A stretch of 64,000 nt of DNA from Diorhabda sublineata (lineage: Eukaryota; Arthropoda; Insecta; Coleoptera; Chrysomelidae). The stretch is from positions 20,626,488-20,690,487 of the forward strand of contig NC_079480.1 of assembly GCF_026230105.1 (NCBI RefSeq), given 5' to 3'. The stretch's first letter is position 1; every line of letters starts with the position of its first letter. The translations under genes and the position numbers were made by a program. The notes under the pieces were generated by a model. It made no database searches and was not told the origin of the DNA. It was given only the letters and a program-made list of their open reading frames with translations. Positions 47,601-60,116 of the stretch are shown one piece after another.

Positions 47601-48055
47601 CAGATATCATCGAATAACATCCATTGAAGCCCATTGAGGTCAACTGTCACTTTGTAATAATTGAAAATTTTCAAAGTCTATTTTCCTAATTTGAAGTCGC
47701 ATTTCAACATTTCTCATATATTCGAGTGAGTTTGCATCTAACTTTGTCAGATATCATCGAATAACATCCATTGAAGCCCATTGAGGTTAACTGTCACTTT
47801 GTAATAATTGAAAATTTTCAAAGTCTATCTTCCTAATTTGAAGTCGCATTTCAACATTTCTCATATATTCGAGTGAGTTTGCATCTAACTTTGTCAGATA
47901 TCATCGATTAACATCCATTGAAGCCCATTGAGGTCAACTGTCACTTTGTAATAATTGAAAATTTTCAAAGTCTATTTTCCTAATTTGAAGTCGCATTTCA
48001 ACATTTCTCATATATTCGAGTGAGTTTGCATCTAACTTTGTCAGATATCATCGAT
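44675..48055 (+). repeat. 23-monomer higher-order repeat, unit 1 (3,381 bp)
   Basis: Positions 44,675-48,081 match 48,056-51,462 at an offset of exactly 3,381 bp (23 x 147, no indel). I found no internal difference by eye. Markers in order: TTTTCGAAG at about 44,730, ATCGATTTAC at 45,404, TAACTTG at 45,483 and 46,659, and the rare TTTGTAATGATTG (A30G) at about 47,214. The unit therefore contains an 8-monomer and a 15-monomer interval between T61C monomers. Confidence 0.92.
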
Positions 48056-51000
48056 TAACATCCATTGAAGCCCATTGAGGTTAACTGTCACTTTGTAATA
48101 ATTGAAAATTTTCGAAGTCTATCTTCCTAATTTGAAGTCGCATTTCAACATTTCTCATATATTCGAGTGAGTTTGCATCTAACTTTGTCAGATATCATCG
48201 AATAACATCGATTGAAGCCCATTGAGGTCAACTGTCACTTTGTAATAATTGAAAATTTTCAAAGTCTATTTTCCTAATTTGAAGTCGCATTTCAACATTT
48301 CTCATATATTCGAGTGAGTTTGCATCTAACTTTGTCAGATATCATCGAATAACATCCATTGAAGCCCATTGAGGTTAACTGTCACTTTGTAATAATTGAA
48401 AATTTTCAAAGTCTATCTTCCTAATTTGAAGTCGCATTTCAACATTTCTCATATATTCGAGTGAGTTTGCATCTAACTTTGTCAGATATCATCGATTAAC
48501 ATCCATTGAAGCCCATTGAGGTCAACTGTCACTTTGTAATAATTGAAAATTTTCAAAGTCTATTTTCCTAATTTGAAGTCGCATTTCAACATTTCTCATA
48601 TATTCGAGTGAGTTTGCATCTAACTTTGTCAGATATCATCGAATAACATCCATTGAAGCCCATTGAGGTCAACTGTCACTTTGTAATAATTGAAAATTTT
48701 CAAAGTCTATTTTCCTAATTTGAAGTCGCATTTCAACATTTCTCATATATTCGAGTGAGTTTGCATCTAACTTTGTCAGATATCATCGATTTACATCCAT
48801 TGAAGCCCATTGAGGTCAACTGTCACTTTGTAATAATTGAAAATTTTCAAAGTCTATCTTCCTAACTTGAAGTCGAATTTCAACATTTCTCATATATTTG
48901 AGTGAGTTTGCATCTAACTTTGTCAGATATCATCGAATAACATCGATTGAAGCCCATTGAGATCCACTGTCACTTTGTAATAATTGAAAATTTTCAAAGT
49001 CTATTTTCCTAATTTGAAGTCGCATTTCAACATTTCTCATATATTCGAGTGAGTTTGCATCTAACTTTGTCAGATATCATCGAATAACATCCATTGAAGC
49101 CCATTGAGGTTAACTGTCACTTTGTAATAATTGAAAATTTTCGAAGTCTATCTTCCTAATTTGAAGTCGCATTTCAACATTTCTCATATATTCGAGTGAG
49201 TTTGCATCTAACTTTGTCAGATATCATCGAATAACATCGATTGAAGCCCATTGAGGTCAACTGTCACTTTGTAATAATTGAAAATTTTCAAAGTCTATTT
49301 TCCTAATTTGAAGTCGCATTTCAACATTTCTCATATATTCGAGTGAGTTTGCATCTAACTTTGTCAGATATCATCGAATAACATCCATTGAAGCCCATTG
49401 AGGTTAACTGTCACTTTGTAATAATTGAAAATTTTCAAAGTCTATCTTCCTAATTTGAAGTCGCATTTCAACATTTCTCATATATTCGAGTGAGTTTGCA
49501 TCTAACTTTGTCAGATATCATCGATTAACATCCATTGAAGCCCATTGAGGTCAACTGTCACTTTGTAATAATTGAAAATTTTCAAAGTCTATTTTCCTAA
49601 TTTGAAGTCGCATTTCAACATTTCTCATATATTCGAGTGAGTTTGCATCTAACTTTGTCAGATATCATCGAATAACATCCATTGAAGCCCATTGAGGTCA
49701 ACTGTCACTTTGTAATAATTGAAAATTTTCAAAGTCTATTTTCCTAATTTGAAGTCGCATTTCAACATTTCTCATATATTCGAGTGAGTTTGCATCTAAC
49801 TTTGTCAGATATCATCGATTAACATCCATTGAAGCCCATTGAGGTCAACTGTCACTTTGTAATAATTGAAAATTTTCAAAGTCTATTTTCCTAATTTGAA
49901 GTCGCATTTCAACATTTCTCATATATTCGAGTGAGTTTGCATCTAACTTTGTCAGATATCATCGAATAACATCGATTGAAGCCCTTTGAGGTCAACTGTC
50001 ACTTTGTAATAATTGAAAATTTTCAAAGTCTATCTTCCTAACTTGAAGTCGAATTTCAACATTTCTCATATATTTGAGTGAGTTTGCATCTAACTTTGTC
50101 AGATATCATCGAATAACATCGATTGAAGCCCATTGAGATCCACTGTCACTTTGTAATAATTGAAAATTTTCAAAGTCTATTTTCCTAATTTGAAGTCGCA
50201 TTTCAACATTTCTCATATATTCGAGTGAGTTTGCATCTAACTTTGTCAGATATCATCGAATAACATCCATTGAAGCCCATTGAGGTTAACTGTCACTTTG
50301 TAATAATTGAAAATTTTCGAAGTCTATCTTCCTAATTTGAAGTCGCATTTCAACATTTCTCATATATTCGAGTGAGTTTGCATCTAACTTTGTCAGATAT
50401 CATCGAATAACATCGATTGAAGCCCATTGAGGTCAACTGTCACTTTGTAATAATTGAAAATTTTCAAAGTCTATTTTCCTAATTTGAAGTCGCATTTCAA
50501 CATTTCTCATATATTCGAGTGAGTTTGCATCTAACTTTGTCAGATATCATCGAATAACATCCATTGAAGCCCATTGAGGTTAACTGTCACTTTGTAATGA
50601 TTGAAAATTTTCAAAGTCTATCTTCCTAATTTGAAGTCGCATTTCAACATTTCTCATATATTCGAGTGAGTTTGCATCTAACTTTGTCAGATATCATCGA
50701 TTAACATCCATTGAAGCCCATTGAGGTCAACTGTCACTTTGTAATAATTGAAAATTTTCAAAGTCTATTTTCCTAATTTGAAGTCGCATTTCAACATTTC
50801 TCATATATTCGAGTGAGTTTGCATCTAACTTTGTCAGATATCATCGAATAACATCCATTGAAGCCCATTGAGGTCAACTGTCACTTTGTAATAATTGAAA
50901 ATTTTCAAAGTCTATTTTCCTAATTTGAAGTCGCATTTCAACATTTCTCATATATTCGAGTGAGTTTGCATCTAACTTTGTCAGATATCATCGAATAACA

Positions 51001-51436
51001 TCCATTGAAGCCCATTGAGGTCAACTGTCACTTTGTAATAATTGAAAATTTTCAAAGTCTATTTTCCTAATTTGAAGTCGCATTTCAACATTTCTCATAT
51101 ATTCGAGTGAGTTTGCATCTAACTTTGTCAGATATCATCGAATAACATCCATTGAAGCCCATTGAGGTTAACTGTCACTTTGTAATAATTGAAAATTTTC
51201 AAAGTCTATCTTCCTAATTTGAAGTCGCATTTCAACATTTCTCATATATTCGAGTGAGTTTGCATCTAACTTTGTCAGATATCATCGATTAACATCCATT
51301 GAAGCCCATTGAGGTCAACTGTCACTTTGTAATAATTGAAAATTTTCAAAGTCTATTTTCCTAATTTGAAGTCGCATTTCAACATTTCTCATATATTCGA
51401 GTGAGTTTGCATCTAACTTTGTCAGATATCATCGAT
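48056..51436 (+). repeat. 23-monomer higher-order repeat, unit 2 (3,381 bp)
   Basis: Immediate tandem copy of the previous unit, with every marker displaced by 3,381 bp: 48,112, 48,785, 48,864, 50,040 and TTTGTAATGATTG at about 50,595. The correspondence ends at 51,463, where GAGGTCAAC replaces GAGGTTAAC and zone D begins. Confidence 0.92.
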
Positions 51437-53014
51437 TAACATCCATTGAAGCCCATTGAGGTCAACTGTCACTTTGTAATAATTGAAAATTTTCAAAGTC
51501 TATCTTCCTAATTTGAAGTCGCATTTCAACATTTCTCATATATTTGAGTGAGTTTGCATCTAACTTTGTCAGATATCATCGAATAACATCGATTGAAGCC
51601 CATTGAGATCCACTGTCACTTTGTAATAATTGAAAATTTTCAAAGTCTATCTTCCTAATTTGAAGTCGCATTTCAACATTTCTCATATATTCGAGTGAGT
51701 TTGCATCTAACTTTGTCAGATATCATCGATTAACATCCATTGAAGCCCATTGAGATCAACTGTCACTTTGTAATAATTGAAAATTTTCAAAGTCTATTTT
51801 CCTAATTTGAAGTCGCATTTCAACATTTCTCATATATTCGAGTGAGTTTGCATCTAACTTTGTCAGATATCATCGATTAACATCCATTGAAGCCCATTGA
51901 GGTCAACTGTCACTTTGTAATAATTGAAAATTTTCAAAGTCTATCTTTCTAATTTGAAGTCGCATTTCAACATTTCTCATATATTTGAGTGAGTTTGCAT
52001 CTAACTTTGTCAGATATCATCGAATAACATCGATTGAAGCCCTTTGAGGTCAACTGTCACTTTGTAATAATTGAAAATTTTCAAAGTCTATTTTCCTAAT
52101 TTGAAGTCGCATTTCAACATTTCTCATATATTCGAGTGAGTTTGCATCTAACTTTGTCAGATATCATCGAATAACATCCATTGAAGCCCATTGAGGTCAA
52201 CTGTCACTTTGTAATAATTGAAAATTTTCAAAGTCTATTTTCCTAATTTGAAGTCGCATTTCAACATTTCTCATATATTCGAGTGAGTTTGCATCTAACT
52301 TTGTCAGATATCATCGAATAACATCTATTGAAGCCCATTGAGGTTAACTGTCACTTTGTAATAATTGAAAATTTTCGAAGTCTATCTTCCTAATTTGAAG
52401 TCGCATTTCAACATTTCTCATATATTCGAGTGAGTTTGCATCTAACTTTGTCAGATATCATCGAATAACATCGATTGAAGCCCATTGAGGTCAACTGTCA
52501 CTTTGTAATAATTGAAAATTTTCAAAGTCTATTTTTCTAATTTGAAGTCGCATTTCAACATTTCTCATATATTCGAGTGAGTTTGCATCTAACTTTGTCA
52601 GATATCATCGAATAACATCCATTGAAGCCCATTGAGGTTAACTGTCACTTTGTAATAATTGAAAATTTTCAAAGTCTATCTTCCTAATTTGAAGTCGCAT
52701 TTCAACATTTCTCATATATTCGAGTGAGTTTGCATCTAACTTTGTCAGATATCATCGATTAACATCCATTGAAGCCCATTGAGGTCAACTGTCACTTTGT
52801 AATAATTGAAAATTTTCAAAGTCTATTTTCCTAATTTGAAGTCGCATTTCAACATTTCTCATATATTCGAGTGAGTTTGCATCTAACTTTGTCAGATATC
52901 ATCGATTAACATCCATTGAAGCCCATTGAGGTCAACTGTCACTTTGTAATAATTGAAAATTTTCAAAGTCTATCTTCCTAATTTGAAGTCGCATTTCAAC
53001 ATTTCTCATATATT
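50991..53014 (+). repeat. Recopied block R7, left copy (2.0 kb)
   Basis: It matches 55,841-57,864 at an offset of 4,850 bp, which is 33 monomers less the 1-bp deletion near 55,270. Shared rare markers are CATCTATTG (52,323/57,173), CTATCTTTCTAATTTG (51,943/56,793), GAGATCAAC (51,756/56,606) and CTATTTTTCTAATTTG (52,530/57,380). The left end overlaps unit 2 of the 23-monomer repeat, so the copied segment spans the zone C/D junction. Confidence 0.88.
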
Positions 53015-53072
53015 CGAGTGAGTTTGCATCTAACTTTGTCAGATATCATCGATTAACATCCATTGAAGCCCT

Positions 53073-54304
53073 TTGAGATCAACTGTCACTTTGTAATAAT
53101 TGAAAATTTTCAAAGTCTATTTTCCTAATTTGAAGTCGCATTTCAACATTTCTCATATATTCGAGTGAGTTTGCATCTAACTTTGTCAGATATCATCGAT
53201 TAACATCCATTGAAGCCCATTGAGGTCAACTGTCACTTTGTAATAATTGAAAATTTTCAAAGTCTATCTTTCTAATTTGAAGTCGCATTTCAACATTTCT
53301 CATATATTTGAGTGAGTTTGCATCTAACTTTGTCAGATATCATCGAATAACATCGATTGAAGCCCTTTGAGGTCAACTGTCACTTTGTAATAATTGAAAA
53401 TTTTCAAAGTCTATCTTCCTAACTTGAAGTCGAATTTCAACATTTCTCATATATTCGAGTGAGTTTGCATCTAACTTTGTCAGATATCATCGATTAACAT
53501 CCATTGAAGCCCATTGAGGTCAACTGTCACTTTGTAATAATTGAAAATTTTCAAAGTCTATCTTTCTAATTTGAAGTCGCATTTCAACATTTCTCATATA
53601 TTTGAGTGAGTTTGCATCTAACTTTGTCAGATATCATCGAATAACATCGATTGAAGCCCTTTGAGGTCAACTGTCACTTTGTAATAATTGAAAATTTTCA
53701 AAGTCTATTTTCCTAATTTGAAGTCGCATTTCAACATTTCTCATATATTCGAGTGAGTTTGCATCTAACTTTGTCAGATATCATCGAATAACATCCATTG
53801 AAGCCCATTGAGGTTAACTGTCACTTTGTAATAATTGAAAATTTTCGAAGTCTATCTTCCTAATTTGAAGTCGCATTTCAACATTTCTCATATATTCGAG
53901 TGAGTTTGCATCTAACTTTGTCAGATATCATCGAATAACATCGATTGAAGCCCATTGAGGTCAACTGTCACTTTGTAATAATTGAAAATTTTCAAAGTCT
54001 ATTTTTCTAATTTGAAGTCGCATTTCAACATTTCTCATATATTCGAGTGAGTTTGCATCTAACTTTGTCAGATATCATCGAATAACATCCATTGAAGCCC
54101 ATTGAGGTTAACTGTCACTTTGTAATAATTGAAAATTTTCAAAGTCTATCTTCCTAATTTGAAGTCGCATTTCAACATTTCTCATATATTTGAGTGAGTT
54201 TGCATCTAACTTTGTCAGATATCATCGATTAACATCCATTGAAGCCCATTGAGGTCAACTGTCACTTTGTAATAATTGAAAATTTTCAAAGTCTATCTTC
54301 CTAA
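53073..54304 (+). repeat. Recopied block R7b, left copy (1.2 kb)
   Basis: It matches 58,070-59,301 at an offset of 4,997 bp (34 monomers less 1 bp), one monomer more than the R7 offset beside it. Markers include two CTATCTTTCTAATTTG monomers (about 53,264 and 53,558), a TAACTTG monomer with TTCGAG and CGATTAAC, TTTTCGAAG at about 53,844 and CTATTTTTCTAATTTG at about 54,000. Confidence 0.86.
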
Positions 54305-54384
54305 CTTGAAGTCGAATTTCAACATTTCTCATATATTTGAGTGAGTTTGCATCTAACTTTGTCAGATATCATCGATTAACATCC

Positions 54385-55523
54385 ATTGAAGCCCATTGAG
54401 GTCAACTGTCACTTTGTAATAATTGAAAATTTTCAAAGTCTATCTTCCTAATTTGAAGTCGCATTTCAACATTTCTCATATATTTGAGTGAGTTTGCATC
54501 TAACTTTGTCAGATATCATCGAATAACATCGATTGAAGCCCATTGAGGTCAACTGTCACTTTGTAATAATTGAAAATTTTCAAAGTCTATCTTCCTAATT
54601 TGAAGTCGCATTTCAACATTTCTCATATATTTGAGTGAGTTTGCATCTAACTTTGTCAGATATCATCGATTAACATCCATTGAAGCCCATTGAGGTTAAC
54701 TGTCACTTTGTAATAATTGAAAATTTTCGAAGTCTATCTTCCTAATTTGAAGTCGCATTTCAACATTTCTCATATATTCGAGTGAGTTTGCATCTAACTT
54801 TGTCAGATATCATCGAATAACATCGATTGAAGCCCATTGAGGTCAACTGTCACTTTGTAATAATTGAAAATTTTCAAAGTCTATCTTCCTAATTTGAAGT
54901 CGCATTTCAACATTTCTCATATATTTGAGTGAGTTTGCATCTAACTTTGTCAGATATCATCGATTAACATCCATTGAAGCCCATTGAGGTCAACTGTCAC
55001 TTTGTAATAATTGAAAATTTTCAAAGTCTATCTTCCTAATTTGAAGTCGCATTTCAACATTTCTCATATATTTGAGTGAGTTTGCATCTAACTTTGTCAG
55101 ATATCATCGATTAACATCCATTGAAGCCCATTGAGGTCAACTGTCACTTTGTAATAATTGAAAATTTTCAAAGTCTATCTTCCTAATTTGAAGTCGCATT
55201 TCAACATTTCTCATATATTCGAGTGAGTTTACATCTAGCTTTGTCAGATATCGTCGAATAACATCCATTAAACCCATTGAGGTCAATTGTCACTTTGTGA
55301 TAATTGAAAATTTTCAAAGTGTATCTTCCTAATTTGAAGTCGAATTTCGACATTTCTTATATATTTGAGTGAGTTCGCATCTAACTTTGTCAGATATCGT
55401 CGATTAACATCCATTGAAGCCCATTGAGGTCAACTGTCACTTTGTGATAATTGAAAATTTTCAAAGTCTATCTTCCTAATTTTAAGTCGAATTCCAACAT
55501 TTCTTATATATTTGTGTGAGTTT
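54385..55523 (+). repeat. Recopied block R8 with divergent monomers, left copy
   Basis: It matches 60,117-61,255 at an offset of 5,732 bp (39 monomers less 1 bp). The last two monomers are among the most divergent in the window, carrying changes such as GTTTACATCTAGC, GATATCGTCG, CATTAAACCC, GTCAATTGTC, TTTGTGATAATTG, AAAGTGTATC, TTTCGACATTTCTTATAT and ATTTTAAGTCGAATTCC. The match ends at TTTGCATC versus TTTACATC, at about 55,524. Confidence 0.9.
55127..55272 (+). repeat. 146-bp monomer (1-bp deletion)
   Basis: The monomer ends CATCCATTAAACCC where others read CATCCATTGAAGCCC, a net loss of 1 bp. It also carries GTTTACATCTAGC and GATATCGTCG. The equivalent monomer recurs at 60,859-61,004. 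Confidence 0.92.
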
Positions 55524-55840
55524 GCATCTAACTTTGTCAGATATCATCGAATAACATCGATTGAAGCCCATTGAGGTCAACTGTCACTTTGTAATAATTG
55601 AAAATTTTCAAAGTCTATTTTCCTAATTTGAAGTCGCATTTCAACATTTCTCATATATTCGAGTGAGTTTGCATCTAACTTTGTCAGATATCATCGAATA
55701 ACATCCATTGAAGCCCATTGAGGTCAACTGTCACTTTGTAATAATTGAAAATTTTCAAAGTCTATCTTCCTAATTTGAAGTCGCATTTCAACATTTCTCA
55801 TATATTCGAGTGAGATTACATCTAGCTTTGTCAGATATCG

Positions 55841-57864
55841 TCGAATAACATCCATTGAAGCCCATTGAGGTCAACTGTCACTTTGTAATAATTGAAAATT
55901 TTCAAAGTCTATTTTCCTAATTTGAAGTCGCATTTCAACATTTCTCATATATTCGAGTGAGTTTGCATCTAACTTTGTCAGATATCATCGAATAACATCC
56001 ATTGAAGCCCATTGAGGTTAACTGTCACTTTGTAATAATTGAAAATTTTCAAAGTCTATCTTCCTAATTTGAAGTCGCATTTCAACATTTCTCATATATT
56101 CGAGTGAGTTTGCATCTAACTTTGTCAGATATCATCGATTAACATCCATTGAAGCCCATTGAGGTCAACTGTCACTTTGTAATAATTGAAAATTTTCAAA
56201 GTCTATTTTCCTAATTTGAAGTCGCATTTCAACATTTCTCATATATTCGAGTGAGTTTGCATCTAACTTTGTCAGATATCATCGATTAACATCCATTGAA
56301 GCCCATTGAGGTCAACTGTCACTTTGTAATAATTGAAAATTTTCAAAGTCTATCTTCCTAATTTGAAGTCGCATTTCAACATTTCTCATATATTTGAGTG
56401 AGTTTGCATCTAACTTTGTCAGATATCATCGAATAACATCGATTGAAGCCCATTGAGATCCACTGTCACTTTGTAATAATTGAAAATTTTCAAAGTCTAT
56501 CTTCCTAATTTGAAGTCGCATTTCAACATTTCTCATATATTCGAGTGAGTTTGCATCTAACTTTGTCAGATATCATCGATTAACATCCATTGAAGCCCAT
56601 TGAGATCAACTGTCACTTTGTAATAATTGAAAATTTTCAAAGTCTATTTTCCTAATTTGAAGTCGCATTTCAACATTTCTCATATATTCGAGTGAGTTTG
56701 CATCTAACTTTGTCAGATATCATCGATTAACATCCATTGAAGCCCATTGAGGTCAACTGTCACTTTGTAATAATTGAAAATTTTCAAAGTCTATCTTTCT
56801 AATTTGAAGTCGCATTTCAACATTTCTCATATATTTGAGTGAGTTTGCATCTAACTTTGTCAGATATCATCGAATAACATCGATTGAAGCCCTTTGAGGT
56901 CAACTGTCACTTTGTAATAATTGAAAATTTTCAAAGTCTATTTTCCTAATTTGAAGTCGCATTTCAACATTTCTCATATATTCGAGTGAGTTTGCATCTA
57001 ACTTTGTCAGATATCATCGAATAACATCCATTGAAGCCCATTGAGGTCAACTGTCACTTTGTAATAATTGAAAATTTTCAAAGTCTATTTTCCTAATTTG
57101 AAGTCGCATTTCAACATTTCTCATATATTCGAGTGAGTTTGCATCTAACTTTGTCAGATATCATCGAATAACATCTATTGAAGCCCATTGAGGTTAACTG
57201 TCACTTTGTAATAATTGAAAATTTTCGAAGTCTATCTTCCTAATTTGAAGTCGCATTTCAACATTTCTCATATATTCGAGTGAGTTTGCATCTAACTTTG
57301 TCAGATATCATCGAATAACATCGATTGAAGCCCATTGAGGTCAACTGTCACTTTGTAATAATTGAAAATTTTCAAAGTCTATTTTTCTAATTTGAAGTCG
57401 CATTTCAACATTTCTCATATATTCGAGTGAGTTTGCATCTAACTTTGTCAGATATCATCGAATAACATCCATTGAAGCCCATTGAGGTTAACTGTCACTT
57501 TGTAATAATTGAAAATTTTCAAAGTCTATCTTCCTAATTTGAAGTCGCATTTCAACATTTCTCATATATTCGAGTGAGTTTGCATCTAACTTTGTCAGAT
57601 ATCATCGATTAACATCCATTGAAGCCCATTGAGGTCAACTGTCACTTTGTAATAATTGAAAATTTTCAAAGTCTATTTTCCTAATTTGAAGTCGCATTTC
57701 AACATTTCTCATATATTCGAGTGAGTTTGCATCTAACTTTGTCAGATATCATCGATTAACATCCATTGAAGCCCATTGAGGTCAACTGTCACTTTGTAAT
57801 AATTGAAAATTTTCAAAGTCTATCTTCCTAATTTGAAGTCGCATTTCAACATTTCTCATATATT
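55841..57864 (+). repeat. Recopied block R7, right copy (2.0 kb)
   Basis: Second copy of 50,991-53,014. It begins directly after a divergent monomer with GAGATTACATCTAGC and GATATCGTCG (about 55,814-55,842), and ends where TTTGAG replaces TTCGAG at about 57,865. Confidence 0.88.
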
Positions 57865-58069
57865 TGAGTGAGTTTGCATCTAACTTTGTCAGATATCATC
57901 GAATAACATCGATTGAAGCCCATTGAGATCCACTGTCACTTTGTAATAATTGAAAATTTTCAAAGTCTATCTTCCTAATTTGAAGTCGCATTTCAACATT
58001 TCTCATATATTCGAGTGAGTTTGCATCTAACTTTGTCAGATATCATCGATTAACATCCATTGAAGCCCA

Positions 58070-59301
58070 TTGAGATCAACTGTCACTTTGTAATAATTGA
58101 AAATTTTCAAAGTCTATTTTCCTAATTTGAAGTCGCATTTCAACATTTCTCATATATTCGAGTGAGTTTGCATCTAACTTTGTCAGATATCATCGATTAA
58201 CATCCATTGAAGCCCATTGAGGTCAACTGTCACTTTGTAATAATTGAAAATTTTCAAAGTCTATCTTTCTAATTTGAAGTCGCATTTCAACATTTCTCAT
58301 ATATTTGAGTGAGTTTGCATCTAACTTTGTCAGATATCATCGAATAACATCGATTGAAGCCCTTTGAGGTCAACTGTCACTTTGTAATAATTGAAAATTT
58401 TCAAAGTCTATCTTCCTAACTTGAAGTCGAATTTCAACATTTCTCATATATTCGAGTGAGTTTGCATCTAACTTTGTCAGATATCATCGATTAACATCCA
58501 TTGAAGCCCATTGAGGTCAACTGTCACTTTGTAATAATTGAAAATTTTCAAAGTCTATCTTTCTAATTTGAAGTCGCATTTCAACATTTCTCATATATTT
58601 GAGTGAGTTTGCATCTAACTTTGTCAGATATCATCGAATAACATCGATTGAAGCCCTTTGAGGTCAACTGTCACTTTGTAATAATTGAAAATTTTCAAAG
58701 TCTATTTTCCTAATTTGAAGTCGCATTTCAACATTTCTCATATATTCGAGTGAGTTTGCATCTAACTTTGTCAGATATCATCGAATAACATCCATTGAAG
58801 CCCATTGAGGTTAACTGTCACTTTGTAATAATTGAAAATTTTCGAAGTCTATCTTCCTAATTTGAAGTCGCATTTCAACATTTCTCATATATTCGAGTGA
58901 GTTTGCATCTAACTTTGTCAGATATCATCGAATAACATCGATTGAAGCCCATTGAGGTCAACTGTCACTTTGTAATAATTGAAAATTTTCAAAGTCTATT
59001 TTTCTAATTTGAAGTCGCATTTCAACATTTCTCATATATTCGAGTGAGTTTGCATCTAACTTTGTCAGATATCATCGAATAACATCCATTGAAGCCCATT
59101 GAGGTTAACTGTCACTTTGTAATAATTGAAAATTTTCAAAGTCTATCTTCCTAATTTGAAGTCGCATTTCAACATTTCTCATATATTTGAGTGAGTTTGC
59201 ATCTAACTTTGTCAGATATCATCGATTAACATCCATTGAAGCCCATTGAGGTCAACTGTCACTTTGTAATAATTGAAAATTTTCAAAGTCTATCTTCCTA
59301 A
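58070..59301 (+). repeat. Recopied block R7b, right copy (1.2 kb)
   Basis: Second copy of 53,073-54,304 with the same marker order (CTATCTTTC at about 58,261 and 58,555, TTTTCGAAG at about 58,841, CTATTTTTC at about 58,997). R7 and R7b together are probably one 5-kb duplication, later changed by loss or gain of a monomer at about 53.05 or 57.9-58.05 kb. Confidence 0.86.
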
Positions 59302-60116
59302 TTTGAAGTCGCATTTCAACATTTCTCATATATTTGAGTGAGTTTGCATCTAACTTTGTCAGATATCATCGATTAACATCCATTGAAGCCCATTGAGGTC
59401 AACTGTCACTTTGTAATAATTGAAAATTTTCAAAGTCTATTTTCCTAATGTGAAGTCGCATTTCAACATTTCTCATATATTCGAGTGAGTTTGCATCTAA
59501 CTTTGTCAGATATCATCGATTAACATCCATTGAAGCCCATTGAGGTCAACTGTCACTTTGTAATAATTGAAAATTTTCAAAGTCTATCTTCCTAATTTGA
59601 AGTCGCATTTCAACATTTCTCATATATTCGAGTGAGTTTGCATCTAACTTTGTCAGATATCATCGAATAACATCGATTGAAGCCCATTGAGGTCAACTGT
59701 CACTTTGTAATAATTGAAAATTTTCAAAGTCTATTTTCCTAATTTGAAGTCGAATTCCAACATTTCTTATATATTTGTGTGAGTTTACATCTAACTTTGT
59801 CAGATATCATCGAATAACATCCATTGAAGCCCATTGAGGTCAACTGTCACTTTGTAATAATTGAAAATTTTCAAAGTCTATCTTCCTAATTTGAAGTCGC
59901 ATTTCAACATTTCTCATATATTTGAGTGAGTTTGCATCTAACTTTGTCAGATATCATCGAATAACATCGATTGAAGCCCTTTGAGGTCAACTGTCACTTT
60001 GTAATAATTGAAAATTTTCAAAGTCTATCTTCCTAACTTGAAGTCGAATTTCAACATTTCTCATATATTTGAGTGAGTTTGCATCTAACTTTGTCAGATA
60101 TCATCGAATAACATCG

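Larger units (their letters stand above)
39771..51436 (+). repeat. Zone C: homogenised 7/8-monomer higher-order repeat region
   Basis: The T61C (TAACTTG) monomer marks cycle starts at 41,661, 42,690, 44,454, 45,483, 46,659, 48,864 and 50,040, spaced 7, 12, 7, 8, 15 and 8 monomers apart. A typical cycle is: T61C with GAATTT and TTTGAG; GAGATCCAC with CTATTTTCC; GAGGTTAAC with A44G (TTTTCGAAG); GAGGTCAAC with CTATTTT; GAGGTTAAC with CTATCTT and CGATTAAC; two further CTATTTT monomers; and, in the 8-monomer form, an added monomer. The ATCGATTTACATCC variant (A132T with A134T) is confined to 42,611, 45,404 and 48,785. Differences between corresponding monomers are very few, so this looks like the most recently amplified part of the window. 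Confidence 0.82.
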
